Assembly (NCBI GenBank): GCA_963082875.1
Contig: OY720098.1
Coordinates: 8,308,001-8,372,000 of the forward strand
DNA from: Corella eumyota
Lineage: Eukaryota > Chordata > Ascidiacea > Phlebobranchia > Corellidae
Direction: 5' to 3'
DNA: 64,000 bases
The notes beneath the pieces are model-generated. The model saw only the letters and a program-made list of their open reading frames with translations. It was not told the origin of the DNA and ran no database searches. Positions 36,854-48,878 of the stretch are shown here, one piece after another. The first letter of the stretch is position 1, and each line of letters begins with the position of its first letter. Position numbers and translations under genes: made by a program.

Positions 36854-37571
36854 AACAACAGTTTAACAGCCTTATAACTATAAAACACTAAATTAAAACT
36901 AAAAACAAAGCACTGATGTTAACCTAAACCCAAGTTCACATTAAAAAACTAAGCGTTATTTTAACAATCACGTTTTCTTAAGCTTAACCGTCAAGTAAAA
37001 ACCCAGGGAAACACTTTGTTGATAAATAAAAAAAGAAAACCCGGAAAACTACAAACTGCTTAAGAGGAAATTTTTAGCGAGTGACATTATTTTGTACTAA
37101 AGAGCAAAATACATAATTTAATATATTAAGTTAGGATTAATATTTGTTTTTTTGCACATTTAACTTTTTTAAACGGTAAAATCCTTGTTCACGTATGTTC
37201 AACTTTCTAGTTTTAATAGTTTTTGCCTTTTACTAAAAATTACTGCAAATGCCTCTCTTCTTAGCACATTTTTGCTCTTTTTAATGTTCCGGTTTTCCTT
37301 TATTTTCTTATTTAGGTGTTGCCCTTTTGTATTTACTAAAACACAATCCTTAACGTTTTCAAAGAAAATGTATGCCTTTACGTAGTTTCGCGCAATAAGT
37401 AAATTAAATGATTGCATTACCAGTAATTGTTTGTTTATTAAGAAAATTAAGAAATAAAATAAGAAGGCTAAACTCCTCAGTTTTCTAAAAATTTAAAGCC
37501 TGACTAACAATCAGACAATTCGTTAAACTTACTAGCTTGATATTAATTGTTCATCTAATTCTAGAATCAAA
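36854..37571. promoter_or_regulatory. Divergent intergenic region (metaxin / NDUFS6)
   Basis: This 718-bp interval between two mitochondrial-protein genes on opposite strands may be a bidirectional promoter. Open frames on both strands at 37185-37417 overlap each other and resemble nothing known. A good acceptor (aattctag) lies just before the NDUFS6 ATG. Confidence 0.4.
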
Positions 37572-38820
37572 ATGTCGTTTCTTAAATATTCACGAAATGT
37601 CAATAAATTTGTTCGTCAAATGTCATCCGAAATAGTTGTTCGGGAAAGTCAACCATCAAAGTTTGCTGTGGTTAACGGAAAGTTTATCCGAGTTCCTGCT
37701 AAAGCGGTTCCAACGATAACAGAAGAAATAACTCATACTGGCCAGGTATTAAGATCAATTAATATTATTGATTACTTCTAGGAGTTAATGTAGTATTATT
37801 ATAACAAATAATCAATAGGCTTGCCTTCTTTCTTATAAAGTTATATTTAGAATTAACAAATAAAAGTTTTTTTTTAACATTTTTGATAACCTAGTAAAGG
37901 TATTATGAGGTGCCTAAGTTTACCCTAAAAGTAATATTCAGTGTATTTATTGAAATTATTGTTTTTTAGTATTTTGAAGAAAAAGATTGGAGAAGAAATA
38001 GATGGCACAATAGACAGAAACTTGTAAGTTTGTTGAAATACTTTTTAACAAATATTTTGTTGTTGTTCATGATTTTATTTAAATCTACAAGTTAAAACGA
38101 CCCTTTTTCTATTTCTAATTTTATACAATTTTATAAAAATTCTTACTTGATTTTTTTATTGTCAAGACGCATAAAACCAGCTCTTTTATTGGTTGCAACA
38201 TTTTTAAGTCTATCATTAACACACAGTTATTATTCTAAAATTAATCTTTATTGCATTAAATAGTGCACTAATATTTAAGATTTCTTTTTTTATAAATTGT
38301 TTATTTTCTGTATATATATTTATGAGAAAATATTTTTTGTCTTTAAAAAACCAAGGTAAACCAAAATTGGGGAATAAGGCTGGTGGCTGAAGTTCCCCCA
38401 ACTGAAGTAGATGGAAGAGTGGCAGTTTGTGATGGACGGGATGGTCCCGATGCCCCTGCTGCACTTGGGCATCCACGAGTTTATATTAATTTGGTAAAAA
38501 AAATTTACAAATGTACATAAATTTAAAAAATTATTTAGAAAAGTAAAAGTTTTTTTTATTATATTTTTACTTTAATTGAAATTTATTTGTAATGTTTTTT
38601 TTTTACATGACACTTATTTTTTTACAACTTTTATTAAAATATGAAGTCTGTTGGTTGTTGGAATATTGATACAAGAGATTTTTTCTATTAAAACTACTTT
38701 ATTTATATTTCTTATAATCAGAACAAACATTTGAATTCACAATTTTATTTTTAGGATAAAGGCGATGTTCAGAGTTGTGGTTATTGTGGATTAAGATTTG
38801 TTCAAAAACATCATCACTAA
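37572..38820 (+). CDS. NDUFS6: NADH dehydrogenase [ubiquinone] Fe-S protein 6 (complex I), 143 aa
   Basis: Zinc-binding accessory subunit of mitochondrial complex I, in the N-module. Four exons (37572-37745, 37970-38023, 38356-38493, 38755-38820), all phase 0, give 143 aa. The N-terminus is basic and amphipathic ([17 protein letters not shown]), fitting a mitochondrial presequence. Then come [16 protein letters not shown], matching the family's VTHTGQ..D..DYR, and the zinc site: [20 protein letters not shown] followed by CGYCGLRF (Cys, His, Cys, Cys). The protein ends HHH, as in many orthologues. An acceptor-like element ends seven bases before the ATG. Confidence 0.96.
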
Positions 38821-39567
38821 ATTATTTCTATTTAAAATATTTTTATTTGTTTTGCTTGTAATAAAATCAACAAAATTTACTTAAACAAAGTGTCTTCAGT
38901 TTAAGGTATACTTAAAAAAATGGAAAAAAAATAGATTTTTCAAAAAAGAAATTTCGTATTTTTTTCACAAACTGTACATTTTTATGCAAATAATTACATC
39001 AAAAGGTGTGCTATGTATGTGTTAACGTGTGAAATGAGTGCGTAAAATTTCGCGAAACGTCACTCGAAATCAAAGCACTCTTTCTTCAAGCCACTCACGA
39101 TCTCCACAATTGACGCTTTGTTGTTTTCATTGAGGTCAAAAATCTCTTAAAACGGACGAGATTATGAGTTCTTACGATTTATTGTAAATATTAGTTCGGT
39201 GAATGAAATATAAATCGTTCAAGCGCATATTTCTATATATGAGTCAGGCTCATAAGTATTACGTTGTTGGTTTTTATTTGTGTAAATAACAGCGTAGAAA
39301 GTGTAATAAAGTGTGCAAATGACCCCTTTAATATACGGGTGAAGGGAGTTTATTTTTTATTTACTACAAAACTGACAGCTATGACAAAACAGGTGTTAAT
39401 TTAGTATTGAGAAAGTTTACGATTTAAGACAAAGTGTTGTGTTATAGTTTAAGTTCTTAAATACAGGGTTGAAGTTCTTATAGAGGATGTAGTGTCAGAG
39501 ATTTGGCCCTTATTAACTTATAAATACCCTTAGCTTGTTTAGTTCACAAGTTTAGATTAAAGTAGGA
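38821..39567. other. Intergenic region with an orphan EF-hand-like segment
   Basis: This interval separates NDUFS6 from the carboxypeptidase gene. On the minus strand 39060-39145 reads as a plausible terminal exon with an EF-hand-like loop (IFDLNENNKASIVEIVSGLK), but I found no partner exons. The rest is AT-rich. The carboxypeptidase promoter should lie in the final 200 bp. Confidence 0.35.
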
Positions 39568-42500
39568 ATGTATATTAAGTTAAATCTTCTTACTGTGTTA
39601 GTTATTTTTACCTCTGTTGTTTTGTGCAAAAAGAAAACCTACGAAGGGTAAATATAAATGTTTTATAAAATATAACTGTAATGAGATTAGTGAAATTATT
39701 GACCAATGTTTAGGTATGCCGTCCTACGAGTTCATAACACCACAAATGAAAAAATTATGGATAAAATACAGGTACTAAAAATAAAAAGCTAAAAAGATTT
39801 AGTGACAGTAATTTTTTTTAAATTAATTTTTCTTTAAGGGTCGTTATCTAGACATTTGGAAACATCCAACTCCGACATCTCAATTTTATGACGTCATGGT
39901 TTCGCCAAAATATCAAAAACAAGTTTTTAAGTTTTTCGAAAAAAACAATGTCAGTTATTCGAACTGGATTAATGACGTGGGTTCTTTAATTCAGAACTTA
40001 AAACCGAAGAAACAAATAAGAAGAAAAAGACACAGAAAAATATTTCGCTTTGATGAATATCACAACTATAAAAGTGTGGGTCAATGTTTTGAAGCTCTAT
40101 GAGCGTCGTTCGTCGAGTTTATAAATGCGGAATAGGCGGATTTTTTATTACCTTACCCTAATCTTCTCTGGTGAATTCCGCCCTTTTTGCACTTATTTTA
40201 TTATTAGCCGTTTAAACTGGCGGACGATGCTAATAGAGCTCCAACTTTTTAAGTTAAACATTAGGCAAAATAAGAATATGCTTTATTATTTATCTCCATT
40301 TATCCTCTATAAATACTCCAGTACAAACACTTCGTAAAATATTGATGTCGGCTAGTCCACGTAAAAAAGATAGATAGCAGATAAATACTTGCCTGAAAAG
40401 ATGTTTATCTGATATTCTTCTATATTTAACAATCACGAATCTAAATTTAAAAGTTGTTTATTTTACAAATTAATATTTATAGCCCGCGGGCTGTTTGTAA
40501 ATTAAGCGGCTGCTTTTGTTTGAAGTATGGTCAAGATGTTGTTTAAAGATAATGTCTTAACTGTTTAATATCATATAGATTGTTCGCTGGATGAGATTGT
40601 TTGCACGTGCTAATCATGACATTGCGAAACTTCGGCAAGTTGGTACAACTTATGAGGGAAGAAGAATTCTAGCTCTAAAGGTAGCCTAAATTTAAATTTA
40701 TAAATAATTCTAATTGATTTATGCTCAATAAACTGACGATGTCACTATTAAAAACTAATTGATAGATCGGTGTCCCCAAAAAAGATAATAGCAAGAAACA
40801 AGTGTTTTGGCAAGACTCGCTAATTCACGCCCGCGAGTGGGTTACTGGTGCTTCTTTAATTTGGGTAGCCAACAAATTGGTGCAGGAATATAGAAATGAA
40901 AATGCAGAAATTGTGTCATTTCTTAAAGAATTAGATTGGATAATTTTACCGGTTTGGAATGTGGATGGATATAGACATACATGGACTAAGGTTATTACAA
41001 TTTTTAATGTTTTATTATTAAAGTCATTTAGCCAGTTGATGTTTACCAAACTCACTACCAGAAGCTAACTTTACTTGTTTTGTAGGATCGTTTATGGAGA
41101 AAAACAAGAAGCGATGTTGGCCCATTCGAATGCCGGGGTGTGGACCTTAACCGCAACTTTTACACTCCGAATCGAGGAGGTTTAAATATTTGAAAAAAAT
41201 GTTGTAATTAAATGTTATTTACATTAATCAGGCCTTTTGTGTTAAAACAGATTTACGTACCATTCAAAAACACACTTTTTGCCATTTTTAAACAGGCGGC
41301 TCTTCTAGTAATTTTATTTGCTCTGGTGTCTATCACGGAACTTCGCCGTTTTCCGAACCGGAAACGTCTACTGTGGCATCGTACATGAATGGGTTGGACT
41401 TGGCTGCTTATATAACCGTACACTCATACGCTCAATACTGGTTATATCCGTACGGTTATACCTCCAACAAAAGTGTAGATCATATTGAATTGGTAAATAA
41501 GTTTTGGTAATACTAATAAAACCGCATTATTTTATTAAGTTAAATTAATGAATTTGCATTAAACTAAGAATAGGCTGTTAGACGCTTATATAATTATTGT
41601 TGGCATTACAGCCTTAAATTACTTTGCCGATTTCGGTAAAGGATTAATGTTTAAGTGCTTATGTAACACATCTATTTTAGCCTTCTTAAAGTGTCAGCGG
41701 TTAATTTTTTTCAGAAAAAAAAGAAGTTGGTTACATAAGTCACCTTTATAACTTAATGAGCAAAAATAAAAAATAACTTCGTGGTCTATCGTTTATTTCT
41801 AGGAAAACGTCGCTAGAGACGCAGTTGCCGCCATCAAATCCTTGTATGGTAAACAATATACGCAAGGAACAGTATCCCAAATTGCTTGTGAGTTGCTATG
41901 TTAAGCATCAGGTCGTGTTACAAAAAATTTTGCCTTGTGTTTTACTTACTTAACTTACTATGACGTTAGTCGTCTACGGAAACTGTGTCTAAAAATACCA
42001 AAATCTCTGACAGTTCCAATGTCATTAATCAACACGCGCTTAGAACAACTTACAACCACGTACATTAAAATAATATAGCAAAACCTCTTTTTTTTTTTTT
42101 TAATTATTTGACAAAACCTATACACAAAGGAAAATTATTTTATATAAAAATTGAATAATTTATAATAGATTAAATCTAGCAGTTGTGTCGCAATCCGAGG
42201 AAGTAGGTTATGTAACCGAAACAAGTGTAGGCCACGTGACCCATTTTCTGTTACGTAAATTTTGTTACGTAACAATTTCGTGTCACGTGGCGCAGCAAAA
42301 CTCGATTTCGGGACATCATAAAAAGTCCCTAATCTCGTTATTTTAAATTACTCTTAGATACGGTCTCGGGTGGAAGCGTAGATTGGGCACACCGCTTTCT
42401 GTGTGTTAAACATTCTTATGGTGTCGAGTTAAGGGACAAAGGGAAGTATGGCTTCGTTTTGCCGGCGCGCTATATTATAGCCACGGCGAAAGAGTATTTC

Positions 42501-42602
42501 GAAGCAGTGAAAGTCGTGGCTCGTCACGTGATCAGTCCAGATACAAGCACGAGGAGTTCGTTCTGTTGCAGTGCACAAGATAGAAATCAGTCAAATTGCT
42601 AA
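39568..42602 (+). CDS. Secreted M14 metallocarboxypeptidase, A-type, 440 aa
   Basis: Zinc exopeptidase removing C-terminal residues, made as a pre-pro-enzyme. Nine exons join in phase: 39568-39647, 39714-39771, 39839-40075, 40579-40680, 40766-40990, 41086-41179, 41296-41492, 41803-41887, 42358-42602. A signal peptide (LNLLTVLVIFTSVVLC) is followed by the propeptide (VLRVHNTTNEKIMDKIQ, YDVMVSPKYQ) and a dibasic-rich activation segment (KKQIRRKRHRK). Catalytic features are zinc ligands in HAREW and in TVHSYAQ, NVDGY, GVDLNRNF with the substrate-carboxylate Asn-Arg, Tyr equivalent to Tyr248, and the general base Glu in VELRDKGKYGFVLPA. The specificity position reads SGGSVDW. Val where B-type enzymes have Asp predicts preference for hydrophobic or aromatic C-termini. 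A Cys/Ser-rich tail (SSFCCSAQDRNQSNC) extends beyond the usual end. The exon 3 donor (GTGGGT) is the weakest junction. Confidence 0.93.
42231..42291. promoter_or_regulatory. Symmetric E-box / TTACGTAA module inside carboxypeptidase intron 8
   Basis: GCCACGTGAC (42231-42240) and its exact reverse complement GTCACGTGGC (42282-42291) enclose two TTACGTAA palindromes (42251-42258 and 42265-42272). CACGTG is the bHLH (USF, MITF, MYC, clock) site, and TTACGTAA is a PAR-bZIP/CREB-type site. It lies 66 bases before the acceptor of the last exon. Confidence 0.55.
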
Positions 42603-44743
42603 AACTTATGTTTTTTAGTACAGTGTACTTATATGTTTTTTTACTATAACTTGTATTAAACACAAGTTTATTTAAAATCTAAAAATATATTAATGTGTTA
42701 ACAGAAATTAAAACCCTACTCACTTATTTGAACTAAATAAATTATATTTCAAAATAGTTTAGGTTTGTTGTTTAAAAAAATCGTCTAAACATTTTAACTA
42801 AATTTGTAAAATTTTGTTAGTAATTCTGCAGTGAATAATGGTAATAATGATTAGACATATTGTAGGGGTAGATTAATTATAATACTTTTCCGCAGCTTGG
42901 TCACCCATTCACCTACAGGGCAGTATAAATAAATTATTAACTAGAGGTTCATTTAATCAAAGAAACTAAAATGTATTATAAAATTTATATTAGGTAAAGC
43001 ATGGTTACTGTAAGTTTATTATAAAATCTTACGAGCTATTTTAATCTTGGAAGAATGGCGCTAAAATTTTGGTTTTAAGGTATAACTTGAATATTAAGTT
43101 ATGTCTAATAAGTGCTTGTGTTTATGGAAGAAATTAAGGGTTCAATTTAGAAAATAAGCTATATTGAATTCTTTGATTAATTGATTTAATAATGGTGGCC
43201 ATTTTGTATTATATACCTCGTTACATAATATAATTCTAGTTTAGGCCCCGCGGTCATTAATGTTAATATCTATATCAACTTTCATACAACATTTAATTTA
43301 ATTTTTTATTTTGAAGTTTAATTCGTAAGTTTTCTTGGAAATAAATAATTTATTTTAGGTAACAACGTAGTAAAACAACTAACGTTTGAATTTCCTTAAT
43401 TTAAGTTCGCGCGTAAAATAATTTGATGAACGTTAATTATCGCAATTTGATGTTTCCTTTTCACTATTGCCTAAATAATTTTTGCTTATTGAACGACAAT
43501 TGAGAAGCATTAAGGTATTGTTTAAAGTAACCCAAAACTGATTATTGAAACGACGCCCTTAATTTTTTTATTTAAAATTTTACAAGCTGGCTAATTTAGT
43601 TTTTTTAACAAGCTATTTTATAAAACAATATCTTATATTTGTTGATACTTTATAATCATTTTTTTAAAACAGATTGATTTACTTAAATGCGCTTTAAAAT
43701 TTCGTTTTATACGTTTGCATCATAACCTTACTATGTTCTTAAATAATTTAAAATAAAAAAATAAAGTTAAGCGTAAAAGTAAATGTAGGGTTTAAAATTT
43801 GTCTTAAAGGAGGGGCATGGATTTATTTGAAAAACAAGGGCCTATTGTACAGCCAAATAAAGTTTAATATAACTATTATAAATATATTCATGCTAAATTA
43901 AAAAATATATTTTATATAACAACTGCCATTTTGATTTTGCTTAGGGTAACTATTAAGAAGTTAAACAAAATTTTAAATGATTTCTTTAATTAATATTTAA
44001 TTATAAATTCTTTTTATAAAATAGGTAATAAACGTTTTATCATAAATATTTTGTTGTTTTTGTTATTATTACTTTGCAAACGTTGAATGACCTTCTGTTA
44101 ATTTTTTTGACTTTGACTTTGAACTTATTTAAAGAATCGATATAAAATTCTTTTGAAATAATTTTTATTTGGAATATTTGATTATAATTTAAACACCTTG
44201 TAATAATATGGAATTGTTTTTTTGTAGTCTATTGTTATCATGGCCTTAACAAAAATTTAAACTGAAGCTGTAAATAACTTAAACTAATGCAGTAAATAAA
44301 AGTTAATTAAAATACTATATACATTATATATACATTATAAATTACATTGGTAAATATTAAAAAATTTCACCTTAAAATTTAATTTTAAATTTTAAAAAAC
44401 TTTTTAATACCTTAGTCATTGTGTTCACAAAAAGATTTAGGCTTGGTGGCCTTTGCCCTACTTGAATGTTGATAATTTACTTATTTCTATTTTTACATCT
44501 GTTCCCACTAAGTACACAAAAAGTTAGAAACCCTTTATTCAAACATAATGGCGCATAGGCGTGTAGAGAATACGAACAAAGCGATTTCCCAACAGTATGT
44601 CAAAATCAATAATGACTCAGCTAGAAAAATTTTATATTTACCAGCTAAAGGTTGGTAACAACCTTAGTCTTGGTCTGCTCTAGACAATGTTTCAGTAAAT
44701 TACAAAAAAGTTACTGTTGTTATGCATAGAAGAAGGTGGTTTA

Positions 44744-44779
44744 ATAAATTAATATAGTCAGATAAATTAATATAGTCAG
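44744..44779. repeat. Exact 18-bp tandem duplication
   Basis: Two adjacent copies of ataaattaatatagtcag (44744-44761 and 44762-44779). A slippage product with no evident function. Confidence 0.9.
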
Positions 44780-46640
44780 GCCTTTTTTGTATAAAAGAAA
44801 ATTCTAAGGTGGCCCTATTATTGCTACTAAATATATAAAATAAGTTGCGCAGGTTTTTTTTTATGGAATATTGGCACATTACCTTACTTTAACCAAGGTC
44901 TGTATCCATTTTTAAACTCCTATGCTTAACGCCAAGTGTTTCGTTGGTCCCAAACGAAACACAGAGAATTAGGAGATTACGCAATTCCGCTAAAATGAGA
45001 GACCCAGTCACGATGTCGAACGAGTTCACAGAGAATTGCTTTCCTCGTTTTTTTGTGTTACGTAACGGATCAATCGGGCGTAACCGGCACGTCGATTCTT
45101 TACAGTTTCAGAAGGGCAATGTAAAAAGTTTGCTTTTAAGTACGTTAGCGTAGTTTGTTTCAAAAAGTGGTTTGTTTTTTTAGCTGTTGAATACGCCAGT
45201 TAAGTGCATTAAGATTGGCAGCAAACATTATTGCTTCAATTTTAAGCAGTTGATAATAAAACGAGGGTAAAATTTAGAAATAAAATGCAATACACGTACT
45301 GACAACTGTCTGCCTGTTTGTCTGCTTTTGCAACCAAACTATTTCAAAAATTGTATAAAAATGTGCTTTGAAAAACAAAGTTTTATTCAACAGCACAAGC
45401 CCTTTTGTATTAGGTATTCTATTTTTTGTATGTGTGTAAAACTTTAGGCAATTTGTTTTCGTATAATTTATAGGTTTGTACATTTGGCGTTTCTTTTGTT
45501 ACTGAAAATTAGTAGAAAAATGTTTAAGAGCATTGCATAACGCGTTTCGTGATTCGACAAGGGCACACATTTTAATGGCAATATCTCTCAGCACAACGTG
45601 ACATCGTTCACGCCATTACGAACATGTACCGTTGCTCTGGGATCCAAAACCATTTCTTTCTTCGTGCTTTTTGTCGGTCGATCTAGTTTATCGTACGACG
45701 TCTCACGTTTCGTAAATGAGCCGTAAAACAAAATGAACGACGAACTGAAATTTTTAATTGGGAAGCGGTTAAATTGTTGAGTTGTTCTAATAACACCTAC
45801 TTATTGTTTACTGAATAATATAAGAAACAGACAGCTTTATAAACCTAAGTCAACATTCATGGATAACTTATAACGAATTTTAAGGGTTTATTTTCTATAA
45901 ATAATCACTAAATAAAGTTTTTAAGTTAAAATAGTTTTAATAAAACAATCTTAAAATTAAGTTAACTTGTATTTTATAATCTTTTTGTTTATGAATTGAA
46001 AATAATTTAGAATTAAGGTAGTCTTAATTTTGTATTAAGTTCTGGGCGCAATAATATTAATAGGAGTTTAAATGTTTTTGTAGCATTTAATTTTTAACAA
46101 TATATATTATATATAATTTTTGGTATATAAAACTTTTATAAACCAAAGGTTAGCAAACTTTGCAAAATGTAAACTTGTAGCCATAATATTACTTCGACTT
46201 TGTATAAAAATATTGTATTAAAATTGATTTTTAAAACCTCGTGTTACAAAGTAGGCACTTAAAGTTGGATTACGCAATTTTAGGTTAAATCGGGTTAAGG
46301 CGTTTTTTCTTACATAACCAAACAATTTGCGCGCGAGAATTTCAAAGGGAGTGCAAAAATTGGCGCCCCGTGCTTATGAATTGTATACGTAGGGTCATTT
46401 TTATTTTGGCGGTACAAACAAAGTTTAAAAATATTTTTACCACTTTATACATTTATATAGTCACAGTTCTTTTATGATGTTTTTTTCTTAGTAAATTCAA
46501 TACTTTTTTGACAAAAAAATGAATGACACATTTTTGAACAAGTCACAGTCTAAAATATTTTGCAAATAACATAACAAAATCGCAAATCCTGACAAGGACT
46601 GCGGACAAATTCAATTTTGGTCAAATAATTTTTAATTTAA

Positions 46641-46913
46641 AGTCTTTGTTTAATATAAAAGTTAATGAAAAAAGTATGTTTGATTTTGTGAACCTATTGG
46701 ATTTAGTAACAATACTAAGATAATATATAGTTTAAATCATAAATTTAATTTTGCATTAAAAAATAAAAGAAATATTTAATTAGAAGTTAAGTTACAGTCT
46801 TTCTTGTTTTATAAATTAATAAAAAAGGCGGTGTTAGATTTTGAAAACCCATCGGTTTTAGTTACCATACCTGGCAAATATACGATTTAAATCACAAATT
46901 TGATTTCGTTAAT
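46641..46913. repeat. Diverged tandem duplication, about 118 bp per copy
   Basis: Copies at about 46641-46758 and 46796-46913 (spacing 155) share ordered blocks: agtctt, then taa-rich, then (t/g)attttg(t)(g)aa, then at(t/c)gg(a/t)tttagt(a/t)ac, then a(g)tttaaatca(t/c)aaattt(a)att. Matching was by eye with many mismatches. It appears to be an old local duplication of non-coding DNA. Confidence 0.6.
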
Positions 46914-47205
46914 CCCTCAATGCATTGATGTTATATTACTTTTAGTCACTTGTATTGACGACTAAAATGTTTAAATAAATAAAAAATAGGCACTTGAATT
47001 AACTATAGCGTTTAGTTTGTTAAAGTAGTTTTATAATTTTAAAGAAGTGTCTGGCAAAATGCGTGCGTGGAAATCGGTTTCCTAAACTTTTCTCTTTGAC
47101 CAACGTAAATCAGCCAAGTACACACAAGTTTTATGATTGGCTTGCACTTTTTTATCTGCTCGCGGTGTTGTGTTGCCCAGCAACTAGTGACCCTCATAGA
47201 AAAGT

Positions 47206-47245
47206 TAATAGAATCATTATGCTGCTAATAGAATCATTATGCTGA
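47206..47245. repeat. Near-exact 20-bp tandem duplication
   Basis: Copies at 47206-47225 and 47226-47245 (unit taatagaatcattatgctg plus one variable base) differ only at the last base. Confidence 0.9.
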
Positions 47246-48878
47246 AGGACATTTTGACAATATTGGTGTAGGTATTAGATAAAGAAATATAAAATCAGGA
47301 ACATTAAAATACTTATAGTAGAAGTATGACAAAATTATGATTTAATATGATTCACCTATAAAAAAGTTGTAATATTAAACAAATTACAGTTTTTTATTAT
47401 TTAAGGTGAGTGTGCTTGTTTAACAGGGTGTATTTATTTAACTAAACTTTCATTAAATACATTACTTTTTTTAATTGTTTTATTACAGTCAATAATAAAG
47501 TTGATCATTTTATTTATGAGAAAATGAATTAATGATAGACCTACAAAGAAAATGCCAATTATATTACTTATTTTAATTTTTTATTTTATTTAAATATTTA
47601 TCTAACTTAAAAGATGTAACTTTTCACAACTTGAACTAAAATTTGGTGTAAGTAATGGTAAAATAACTAGTACCTTTTTAAATAAATTTAAACTTAATTT
47701 AATTTTTGATATTGAATGTGATTGCCACCATTTTAATTTTTAATTTTTTACAGAATGAATTTTTTTTGTTTGCAGAATTGCTTTTTGTCACCACTGTTTT
47801 GTAAAGTAAATTTATATATGTATATATTATTTTTATTCAGCACAAATTTTAATCAATATCCCAAATCATTTCATTTATATTTTCTTGCACTTTCAGGGAC
47901 AGAAAATCTTATATAAGTGGATAGCATTCTGCAATACAAAAAAAAAATATTTTGTCATCTGTTTTTCATTATGCCATGTCATGTGCCTTGGAGCATTTCC
48001 AAAGGGAAAAAATCGTGAACTTTTTACTTATTTCTATTTATAATGTTGTGGAAAAATATTCCTTTTATATATTAACTAAATAAGAACTTGTGAACTAAGA
48101 ATATTCAAATTATATTTTATTATTAATTTTTATATCACATTGCAAGTGAATATAATATAAAAATTGACCTTAATAGATATTTAAAATAAATATAGATTTA
48201 TTTTGTTATTTTCTTAAATGTAAACATATCAAAATATCGTTTGTTTAAATAACTTTATTTGTTTATATTAAAGATTACATTTCCAACTGTTTTGTTTAAA
48301 GCTAAAATAAAGTATAGCAAACAATTCTTTTACCCATGTTTTATTTTACCATATCGTTTTTAGGCATTTTTTACCTGCTTCTACATAATAAACTAATAAT
48401 AATATGAACATAGTGGTTGTGTAACCATGCCTAAATATAACAAAATTTGCAAACAAAAAGTCGCATTAGTAATAAAATGTTTGGTGTAAAAAACATTTTA
48501 CTGCAAGAAAGCATGTGCCTATTTTTATTAAACGTCTATGTATTACGAAATGACTTAAAATATTATTAAAAATGATGGTATATAGTACATAATAACTTTG
48601 CTTGCCCAGCTATTTAACGTATTAAGTTTTCTGAAAGCAAATGTTAAACATAGATTAGTTTGTAGACTGTGTAAGTCCTGCGACCTCTTGTATTACTATT
48701 ACACAGTAGATTTCATAGGTAGACAAATATTTAAACCTTGGTATTATTAATAATCTTCTTATTTTTATATATTTGTACATAAACAAAACAAATCTACGTC
48801 ATCAAATTCTAGAAGTTTTTAACAACTTTACAAATTGTTATATTTTTTTGAAGAAAGCTTAGAATTACTGGCCCGCAG

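Larger units (their letters stand above)
42603..48878. other. 6.3-kb gene-poor AT-rich region
   Basis: No gene with splice and family support was found. GC-richer islands stand out at about 44930-45150, 45540-45730 and 46310-46400. The first contains an open frame (44944-45153) ending near a GT, and none of the islands matches a known protein. A diverged tandem duplication occupies 46641-46913, and exact short duplications occur at 44744-44779 and 47206-47245. The start should include carboxypeptidase 3' UTR and the end the SHARK promoter. Confidence 0.4.

Noticed and set aside
40125-40337. Plus-strand open frame within carboxypeptidase intron 3
   Set aside because: It lies between exons that join perfectly in the M14 alignment and has no family match.
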